Assembly: GCF_013752535.1 (NCBI RefSeq)
Contig: NZ_CP058348.1
Location: 496,001 to 560,000, forward strand
Length of the DNA stretch: 64,000 bases
Source of the DNA: Bdellovibrio sp. KM01
GTDB taxonomy: Bacteria > Bdellovibrionota > Bdellovibrionia > Bdellovibrionales > Bdellovibrionaceae
Direction of reading: 5' to 3'
Program-made: the position numbers and the translations under genes
Part shown: positions 58,487 through 64,000 of the stretch, one piece after another
Position numbering within the stretch: the first letter of the stretch is position 1
Layout: each line of letters begins with the position of its first letter
Notes under the pieces: model-generated
What the model was told of the DNA's origin: nothing
The model's database searches: none
The model's input: the letters and a program-made list of their open reading frames with translations, nothing else

Positions 58487-59413
58487 GTGAGCTTTTGGTT
58501 TTTAACTCAATTGTTGGTGAACGTTATTCTTTTGGCTGGCGTAGTTGGCGTATGGGTACGAATGAATCGCCCGGCTAAAGATGACCCCCGCTTGAGCAAA
58601 GGCTTACAACTTCTTCAAAGCAAAATCGCCGTATTGGAAGATCTGTCGGATCGTACGGAGACTCAAGTAAATCAGCTAACGGCTTTGCTGGAGCAAAAAG
58701 TAAAAGACATTCAATCCAAAATTCAAGCCTCTGAAAAACAGATCGCGAAAATCGATCAAAGCATGCAAAAAAGTATGGAAGTGGCAAAGATCTTCCAAGA
58801 CCGTATCCCGCATGAAGAAATTGTGGAACGCCAGAACACTATTAAATATGTCAAAGCTGCTCGTTTGGCGCATCAAGGTTTGAGTGCTGACGAGATCGCT
58901 TCGCAAGTGGATCTTTCCCGCGGCGAAATTGAATTCATTGCAAAAGTAAATAAAGACCAACTGATGTTCTGTGAAGATAGCTTGCCGGAGTGGGCGAACG
59001 AAGAAGCTGACGAAACGGCTGCATCTTCTTCTCAGGATTTCAGTGATGTCGACAACATGAGTTTCTTGCAGCCATTACAAAGAGCGGGTTCTGATATCAG
59101 CACGGCGTTTGAGGTTCCAAAAACTGAAAACGATGCGATGAAAAAACTGGGCGAGGCTTTCAAAGCGGCCTGCCAAGAAGTGGAAGAAGAAGAAGCGGCT
59201 GCGGAAAAAGCGCCCAGCATTTTTGATGTCACACATAATATTGCGCAAAATTTCTTGGGTGAAAAACCGATGGCTGCAACCCCAACTGCGGTTGTTACCG
59301 AGAAAAAGCCAGCGGCTGCGACCAAGCCAGCTGCGACCAAACAAGCAGCGACCGGTCCTAATATCCGTCCTGTTGAATTTCGCCGCATCGATCTTGTGAA
59401 AGATCTGGAATAA
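58487..59413 (+). CDS. DUF2802-domain membrane protein
   Basis: About 308 residues from GTG 58487, chosen because AGGAGG (58477-58482) sits 4 bases upstream; the open frame begins at 58421. One membrane segment at the N-terminus ('FWFLTQLLVNVILLAGVVGV'), a coiled coil (about 40-115), then 'YVKAARLAHQGLSADEIASQ' and 'VDLSRGEIEFIAKV', the helix-turn-helix-like DUF2802 core. The tail is Ala/Lys/Thr-rich. DUF2802 genes are often near flagellar or chemotaxis genes in other bacteria; here only a small hypothetical gene follows. Confidence 0.82.
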   Translation: MSFWFLTQLLVNVILLAGVVGVWVRMNRPAKDDPRLSKGLQLLQSKIAVLEDLSDRTETQVNQLTALLEQKVKDIQSKIQASEKQIAKIDQSMQKSMEVAKIFQDRIPHEEIVERQNTIKYVKAARLAHQGLSADEIASQVDLSRGEIEFIAKVNKDQLMFCEDSLPEWANEEADETAASSSQDFSDVDNMSFLQPLQRAGSDISTAFEVPKTENDAMKKLGEAFKAACQEVEEEEAAAEKAPSIFDVTHNIAQNFLGEKPMAATPTAVVTEKKPAAATKPAATKQAATGPNIRPVEFRRIDLVKDLE

Positions 59414-59416
59414 TCA

Positions 59417-59659
59417 GTGGCCAATTCCGCGTTCTTGAAATCCCTGACCAAAGGGCAGATCCTTCACTCGATTGTTGAGGAAAAACAATCGGGCGCAGAC
59501 GTCCTTTGTAATTTTAATGGGAATCTTTTAAGAATTGCCAATCGTTCCGGCCAACCGATGGAAAAAGGCCAAGTCGTACGCGTACAAGTTAAGTGCGCCG
59601 ATCCTCTTGAATTTCAAATTTTTGATCCCAACACAATAAAGTTTGAACGTGTAATTTGA
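59417..59659 (+). CDS. Small hypothetical protein after DUF2802 gene
   Basis: 80 residues, GTG start, 3 bases after the DUF2802 stop, so co-transcribed. Beta-rich ('GADVLCNFNGNLLRIANRSG', 'EKGQVVRVQVKCADPLEFQI'), perhaps a small barrel such as a PilZ- or FliK-like fragment; I do not recognise it. Confidence 0.7.
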   Translation: MANSAFLKSLTKGQILHSIVEEKQSGADVLCNFNGNLLRIANRSGQPMEKGQVVRVQVKCADPLEFQIFDPNTIKFERVI

Positions 59660-59747
59660 AATCCAAGACCCTGACTTATTTGCGAGTTTCAGGGCTCAGC
59701 GGAAGACTGTAATTACCGTTCAATATCACCACAGCTAGGGGAAAGAT

Positions 59748-60566
59748 ATGCGAGCGTTCCAGGGTCTTCTATTTTCCGTTCTATTGGTAGCAAGCCAAGC
59801 GGCTTTGTCGGCAGCACCTTCTCAACCAAGAATAAACCATGACATCGTGGGTGGCGTGCAAGCGGAGCGCGGTGAATTCCCGTGGATTGTTTCTTTGCAG
59901 GATAAAGAAGGTTGGGCGTACTGCGGTGGCAGTCTTATTGATAAAAAATGGGTGCTGACAGCGGCTCACTGTGTGAAAAAGGTTCCAGACTTAGTGATCG
60001 TGGGACTTTATCAGATGACCAACGAAACTGGTGCCGAAGTTCATGCTCCAGGTCGCATCATCGTTCATCCGGGGAAAAAGTATTTCTCGAACGATTATGA
60101 TTTCGCGCTGATCGAGCTGAAAGAACCGTCGAATATCACTCCGGTTGAAATGAACTCCCAGGAAATCCAGATACCGACAGATCCTAAAGCACCTAAAATC
60201 ATGTCGACGGTTGCAGGTTGGGGCACTTTAAGATCAAACGGTGAAACGCCTGACTTTTTGAACAAGGTGGACGTGCCGTTATCGCCCGCCGAACCGTGCA
60301 ACAAAGTTTACTCACCCTTTGGATATGATGTAACGGATCGCATGCTGTGTGCGGGTCTGGAGGCTGGCGGGAAAGATTCTTGTCAGGGCGATAGCGGTGG
60401 CCCGTTGGTGGTTAAATCAGAAGAGAAAGTTTTATTGGCAGGAATCGTAAGCTGGGGCATGGGTTGTGGCGAACCGAATTACCCCGGTGTCTATGCGAAA
60501 GTAAACTCTGTGACCGAATGGATTAAGCAAACTATGGCAGGAGAGGAGCCTGCTCCTAAACCTTAG
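59748..60566 (+). CDS. Secreted trypsin-like serine protease 1
   Basis: 272 residues with a signal peptide (ending AALSA) and a short propeptide before the activation site 'HDIVGGVQAERGEFPWIVSL'. The triad is present: His in 'WVLTAAHCVKK', Asp in 'NDYDFALIELK', Ser in 'GKDSCQGDSGGPLVV'; the Asp six residues before the Ser predicts cleavage after Lys/Arg. S1A family, eukaryote-like, common in predatory bacteria. Followed by a second copy. Confidence 0.95.
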   Translation: MRAFQGLLFSVLLVASQAALSAAPSQPRINHDIVGGVQAERGEFPWIVSLQDKEGWAYCGGSLIDKKWVLTAAHCVKKVPDLVIVGLYQMTNETGAEVHAPGRIIVHPGKKYFSNDYDFALIELKEPSNITPVEMNSQEIQIPTDPKAPKIMSTVAGWGTLRSNGETPDFLNKVDVPLSPAEPCNKVYSPFGYDVTDRMLCAGLEAGGKDSCQGDSGGPLVVKSEEKVLLAGIVSWGMGCGEPNYPGVYAKVNSVTEWIKQTMAGEEPAPKP

Positions 60567-60696
60567 TCCAGTTGCGCTGGACCTAAAGACAGAAAATACC
60601 CAAATTGGAACTAGCCTTTGAGCCCCCTGGAAAAACAATGAACAATGTCTAAGCACATTTATTTTTGAAGGATTCAAAAAGAGAGAGGACACGGAC

Positions 60697-61476
60697 ATGA
60701 AAGTTTTGAACTACCTATTAGTAGCAGGTCTAGTATTTACAGGTGCAGTTTCCACGGCAGCGCAAAAAGTTGGCGCGAAAATCGTTGGCGGCGAGGAAGC
60801 AGCTGCAGGCGAATTCCCATATATCGTTTCTCTTCAGGGTTCATACGGTGGCCATTTTTGTGGTGGTTCTTTGATCAAGCCTAACTGGGTTTTGACAGCT
60901 GCTCACTGTGTGAAAGGTTCTACAATCAAAGCGATCAAAATCGGTCTTTTGAGCCAAAAAGACACGACAAACGTTGAAACATTCAAACCAGTTAAAATCG
61001 TTGCGAACCCTGGTTACCCAGGTCCTGGCACTGATTGGGACTTCGCTTTGATCCAATTGGAAGGCAACTCTGCTTACACTCCAGTTGACTTGAACACTGC
61101 TGAAATCGCGATCCCAGAAGACGGTACTCAAGTTATGTCTACAACTGCTGGTTGGGGCGCAACTAAAGAAGGTAGCTACGGTCTTCCAGACAAATTGCAA
61201 AAAGTGGACGTGCCATTGGTTACTCAAGCTGAGTGCAACAAAGCATACGCTGGTAAAATCACGGATCGTATGATCTGCGCTGGTTATACTTCTGGTGGTA
61301 AAGATTCTTGCCAAGGTGACTCTGGTGGTCCATTGGTTTCTAAAGCTGACGACGGTCACACATACCTTATTGGCGTAGTAAGCTGGGGTAAAGGTTGTGC
61401 ACGCGCGGGTTACCCAGGCGTTTATTCCAAAGTCAATGCAGCAATTGAGTGGATTAACACGACAATCGCTGAATAA
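60697..61476 (+). CDS. Secreted trypsin-like serine protease 2
   Basis: 259 residues with a signal peptide (ending STAA), activation site 'GAKIVGGEEAAAGEFPYIVS', His in 'WVLTAAHCVKG', Asp in 'TDWDFALIQLE', Ser in 'GKDSCQGDSGGPLVS' and the S1 pocket 'VVSWGKGCARAGYPGVYSK'; Asp189-type specificity. Clearly a paralogue of the upstream gene. Codons are more uniform than in its neighbour, suggesting higher expression. It has its own ribosome site (AGAGAGGA) and terminator. Confidence 0.95.
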   Translation: MKVLNYLLVAGLVFTGAVSTAAQKVGAKIVGGEEAAAGEFPYIVSLQGSYGGHFCGGSLIKPNWVLTAAHCVKGSTIKAIKIGLLSQKDTTNVETFKPVKIVANPGYPGPGTDWDFALIQLEGNSAYTPVDLNTAEIAIPEDGTQVMSTTAGWGATKEGSYGLPDKLQKVDVPLVTQAECNKAYAGKITDRMICAGYTSGGKDSCQGDSGGPLVSKADDGHTYLIGVVSWGKGCARAGYPGVYSKVNAAIEWINTTIAE

Positions 61477-61506
61477 ATCTGAGCTTTAAACTCAATTTAA
61501 ACGAAG

Positions 61507-61535
61507 CCCGTGGTAAAAAAGCCACGGGTTTTTTT
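61507..61535 (+). terminator. Intrinsic terminator of protease 2
   Basis: A 7-bp stem CCCGTGG/CCACGGG followed by TTTTTTT. Confidence 0.92.
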
Positions 61536-61598
61536 ATGCCAAATAGCGCCGTTTCGCGGGACTTGCTTTTTCCCTAAAAAAGGCACATTTCTTATCCT

Positions 61599-62846
61599 AT
61601 GCAAAACAAAGAATTCGATATTTTAATAGTCGGTGCCGGCATTATCGGTACTTCCGTGGGTGCTGAACTTTCTCGTCGTGGTCACAAAGTTTGTGTGATT
61701 GATAAAGGAACTGTAGGTCGCGGTTGCTCTTACGGAAATGCAGGTTGGATGACTCCTTGCTTTTCAATGCCATTGCCAATGCCTGGTATGTTTCTAAAAT
61801 CTATGAAGTGGCTGGCAAATCCTAACAGCCCATTGCATATCAAACCGTCCCTATCTTTGGATTTGGCTGCATGGTTATTCCATTTCATGAAAGCGATGAA
61901 CGAAACTCAAGCGCGTCGCGCGGTTGAAGGCCTGGTGGTTCTTTCGCAAAAATCCTTGGTTGAATACAAAAAACTGGGCGACAAATATCCAAAAACTCGT
62001 TTCGAACAAAAAGGTCTTTTGATGGTTTCACGCACTAAAGAAGGTGTGGCAGCAGCTGTTGAAGAACTTGAATACGTTAAAGGCGTTGGCGTTACCGGTA
62101 AACAAATGACCGGTGAAGAATTGATGGCTTTCGAACCTGCATTCCGTCCACCAATGTTGGGTGGTGTGTACTTTGATCAGGAAGCTATGGCAGAGCCGTT
62201 CCAAGTGGTTCAGGCAATGGCTGAAGAGATTCGTAAAAACGGTGGTGAAATCATCGAAAACTGCGAATTGATCGATCTTGAAATCTCTGGTGGCAAAGTT
62301 ACCAAAGCGCTTACTTCTCAAGGTGAATTCAAATTCAAAGAAATCGTTGTGGCGACGGGTAGCTGGTCAAAAGATTTGGCGAAACTTTTGCGTTTAAGAA
62401 TTCCTATCTTGGGCGGTAAAGGTTACGCGATGATCGTGCCTAAACTTGAAAAACAACCTAAGTATCCAATCATGTTCATCGAAAACAAAATTGCGATCAC
62501 TCCGCGTGAAAACAGTTTGCGTATCGCAGGGACTTTGGAACTTGTGGATCAGGATTTCTCTGTGACTGAACGTCGTGTGAACAACATCAAACGTGGTGCA
62601 GCTGAGTTGTTGTATCTTCCAGAGCAATTGGAAGTTCAAGAATTGTGGGCGGGGCTTCGTCCATGTACACCAGACGGTGTGCCTTTGATCGGTTACCACG
62701 ATAAGATCCCTAACTTAATGTTGGCCGTAGGCCATCAGATGTTGGGCCTTCAATCAGGCGCGGGTACGGGCTTGCTGGTTGCCGATTTGATCGAAAAGAA
62801 AACTCCATTCGTCGATCTGGAAATCTTCGCTCCAAACCGCTTCTAA
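61599..62846 (+). CDS. dadA: D-amino-acid dehydrogenase-type FAD oxidoreductase (DadA family)
   Basis: 415 residues. The FAD Rossmann motif is 'ILIVGAGIIGTSVGAELSRR' with a 'VIDKG' acidic strand end; 'SYGNAGWMTPCFSMPLPMPG' and 'LWAGLRPCTPDGVPLIGYHD' are the DadA signatures; the C-terminal 'AVGHQMLGLQSGAGTGLLVA' completes the FAD site. It oxidises D-amino acids at the inner membrane. In a predator it could use D-Ala freed from prey wall, which is inference. Monocistronic with its own terminator; no alanine racemase adjacent. Confidence 0.9.
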   Translation: MQNKEFDILIVGAGIIGTSVGAELSRRGHKVCVIDKGTVGRGCSYGNAGWMTPCFSMPLPMPGMFLKSMKWLANPNSPLHIKPSLSLDLAAWLFHFMKAMNETQARRAVEGLVVLSQKSLVEYKKLGDKYPKTRFEQKGLLMVSRTKEGVAAAVEELEYVKGVGVTGKQMTGEELMAFEPAFRPPMLGGVYFDQEAMAEPFQVVQAMAEEIRKNGGEIIENCELIDLEISGGKVTKALTSQGEFKFKEIVVATGSWSKDLAKLLRLRIPILGGKGYAMIVPKLEKQPKYPIMFIENKIAITPRENSLRIAGTLELVDQDFSVTERRVNNIKRGAAELLYLPEQLEVQELWAGLRPCTPDGVPLIGYHDKIPNLMLAVGHQMLGLQSGAGTGLLVADLIEKKTPFVDLEIFAPNRF

Positions 62847-62852
62847 AAAAGC

Positions 62853-62880
62853 AAAAGCCCGGTCTCCCGGGCTTTTTTTT
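62853..62880 (+). terminator. Intrinsic terminator of dadA
   Basis: A 10-bp stem AAAAGCCCGG/CCGGGCTTTT with a TCTC loop, followed by a T-run; between convergent genes. Confidence 0.92.
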
Positions 62881-62884
62881 ATTC

Positions 62885-63685
62885 TTAATTTGGTAGTCCC
62901 ACAATCGTGCGAGCTTTCGGGCGATCGTAATAACTGAAGACATCATCAATCATGGCACTTAAGTTTTCACGATCAGTGACTGCGAAATGCAGTTTGCGTA
63001 AAGCGGTGTACTTAGCTTCCGTTCTCATGAAGTCCTTCACCACTCCACCCAATTGTTGGCAAGTCATCGAAGGTTTTTTACCTGTTTGTACGTAAGAGTT
63101 TAAGAAGTCTTCGATCAATGGGAATTTGTCACTGTCAAAGCTGGCTTTATCAATCGCTGTCAGGAAATCAGAAAGTGACATGGGTTGAAAGCGTTTCGAT
63201 ATTAATGTGCCAACATTGTAAACTTCAATCTCTGCACCTTTTGGCAAGTAAACTTGCATGCGCACATAGCAGCCACCATCAAGCGAAGTAATTGCGCCAT
63301 CTTTGATTCTGATATTGCAAGCATATGAACCATAACTGTTTAAGTTCAAAGTGTTTCCCGAATTGCGATGATCGATGCGACCAAAAGACCCGCCATTTTT
63401 AGAAACTGTGAAAAGGCGAAGATAGCCTTCTCCTTCTGGAATATCTGCGGAGTAGGCAACTTCAACATCAGCGATGAAACCAAAAATGTTCATCTTAATT
63501 GCTTCAAGGTTTTGCGTGTTCAAAGAAACATCTTCAACGCGGGGATTGAATTCTGAAGGAATGGAAGTCCATTTAAGTCTGTTCTTAGGAGCGAAGCCGT
63601 TACCGTGCTCATCGGTCGCGCCACCACAGCTAACAACGACTGAAGCCAAAATCAGAGCGATAGAAATTTTCAAAAGTTGAAACAT
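62885..63685 (-). CDS. Lipoprotein with DUF4476-like C-terminal domain
   Basis: 266 residues. Lipobox VVSC (Cys20) followed by GG. The N-terminal half is a beta-sandwich-like region ('IRIKDGAITSLDGGCYVRMQ'); the C-terminal 90 residues ('LSDFLTAIDKASFDSDKF', 'MTCQQLGGVVKDFM', 'DRENLSAMIDDVFSYYDRP') resemble DUF4476, a helical repeat of unknown role. AGGTT site upstream of ATG. Surface or periplasmic; function unknown. Confidence 0.8.
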   Translation of the reverse strand: MFQLLKISIALILASVVVSCGGATDEHGNGFAPKNRLKWTSIPSEFNPRVEDVSLNTQNLEAIKMNIFGFIADVEVAYSADIPEGEGYLRLFTVSKNGGSFGRIDHRNSGNTLNLNSYGSYACNIRIKDGAITSLDGGCYVRMQVYLPKGAEIEVYNVGTLISKRFQPMSLSDFLTAIDKASFDSDKFPLIEDFLNSYVQTGKKPSMTCQQLGGVVKDFMRTEAKYTALRKLHFAVTDRENLSAMIDDVFSYYDRPKARTIVGLPN

Positions 63686-63738
63686 GTAACCTCCGCAAAA
63701 TCCAAGGATGGCATGGGAGTAACCTGCGATTCAAATAA

Positions 63739-63765
63739 AAAAGGCTGATCCATGATCAGCCTTTT
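63739..63765 (-). terminator. Intrinsic terminator of the right-edge gene
   Basis: A perfect 12-bp stem AAAAGGCTGATC/GATCAGCCTTTT with a CAT loop. On the minus strand it is followed by TTATTTG, 23 bases after the stop at 63788. Confidence 0.85.
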
Positions 63766-63787
63766 CGATGCAATCTGTGGGAACAGA

Positions 63788-64000
63788 TTATTTCTTTTTG
63801 CCTTTTGCTTCGATTTTTTTAGCAGCGGCTTTTTCTTCTTTGGCAGCAGCGGCAGCTTCTTTTTTCGCGCCAGCCTTTTTTGCCTTACGCTGTTGGATGA
63901 TACGATCCAAGATGTCGTAAGATTCTTTTTGAAGATCGTTTTCGAAAACGAAACGGTAGAAACCTTCGATCTCAGGGCTTTGACGGAACTTCTTTAGTGA
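63788..64000 (-). CDS. C-terminal part of a Lys/Ala-tailed protein (cut by window edge)
   Basis: 70 codons open to the window edge. The visible part reads 'FRQSPEIEGFYRFVFENDLQ' and 'ESYDILDRIIQQRKAKK', then a low-complexity tail of Lys, Ala and Glu (AAAAAKEEKAAAKKIEAKGK). Such basic tails are typical of nucleic-acid-binding or scaffold proteins. The family is not identifiable from this piece. Confidence 0.75.
   Translation of the reverse strand, partial: SLKKFRQSPEIEGFYRFVFENDLQKESYDILDRIIQQRKAKKAGAKKEAAAAAKEEKAAAKKIEAKGKKK

Overview
The window looks like chromosome of a Bdellovibrio-type predatory bacterium. This is an inference from gene content (several short flagellins with FliD/FliS, many secreted lipoproteins, trypsin-like proteases, an L,D-transpeptidase, ElbB, imelysin plus di-haem oxidoreductase), moderate GC and tight overlapping operons. 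No rRNA or tRNA gene, CRISPR array, integrase or prophage was seen. The only mobile-type gene is a REP-associated (RAYT) transposase at 39.4-39.9 kb.

Region by region. 0-5.7 kb: a cut-off lipoprotein, a YkgJ-type Cys-cluster protein and a hotdog thioesterase on the minus strand; then a plus operon of polyprenyl diphosphate synthase, a UbiA/MenA-like membrane protein, rsmJ and a multi-pass membrane protein. 5.9-14.8 kb: a secreted-protein cluster around a DUF4105 protein, a SpoIIE-like phosphatase with lost metal ligands, citrate synthase, an L,D-transpeptidase, a double Usp protein, a HIT protein and DUF1653. 15-19 kb: outer-membrane barrel, imelysin and di-haem oxidoreductase, probably iron-linked. 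19-23.3 kb: a possible structured RNA, then cheA, a CheW-domain gene and a CheD-REC-CheB fusion. 23.4-30.8 kb: a divergent aldehyde dehydrogenase, ddl, elbB, a lipoprotein with a GNAT gene, ferredoxin, nth and a DoxX-like gene. 30.8-34 kb: thiamine ABC importer thiBPQ. 34-37.7 kb: a hybrid histidine kinase and a 3D-domain lipoprotein.

37.7-54.7 kb is the most striking part. Two flagellin genes each have a sigma-28-like promoter. Between them lie a RAYT gene, a palindromic repeat and a (CTTC)13 microsatellite. They are followed by flaG, fliD, fliS, a FlgN/FliT-like chaperone, a TPR protein, a Maf-like Rossmann protein, two GT9 (heptosyltransferase-fold) glycosyltransferases with an unlisted 57-codon gene wedged between them, a helical protein, a histidine kinase and a receiver protein. 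The run then continues into rsmD, coaD and an aminotransferase. I read the middle of this run as a candidate flagellin glycosylation and control module. 54.8-64 kb: secreted papain-like peptidase, PTTS-repeat vWA lipoprotein, DUF2802 protein, tandem trypsin-like proteases, a DadA-type dehydrogenase, a lipoprotein and a cut-off Lys/Ala-tailed protein.

Recurring themes are enzymes with altered catalytic residues (SpoIIE-like, CheB domain, aldehyde dehydrogenase, UbiA-like), dispersed palindromes in the same window as a RAYT gene, and heavy investment in secreted proteins. All family calls come from reading motifs by eye; no database search was run.
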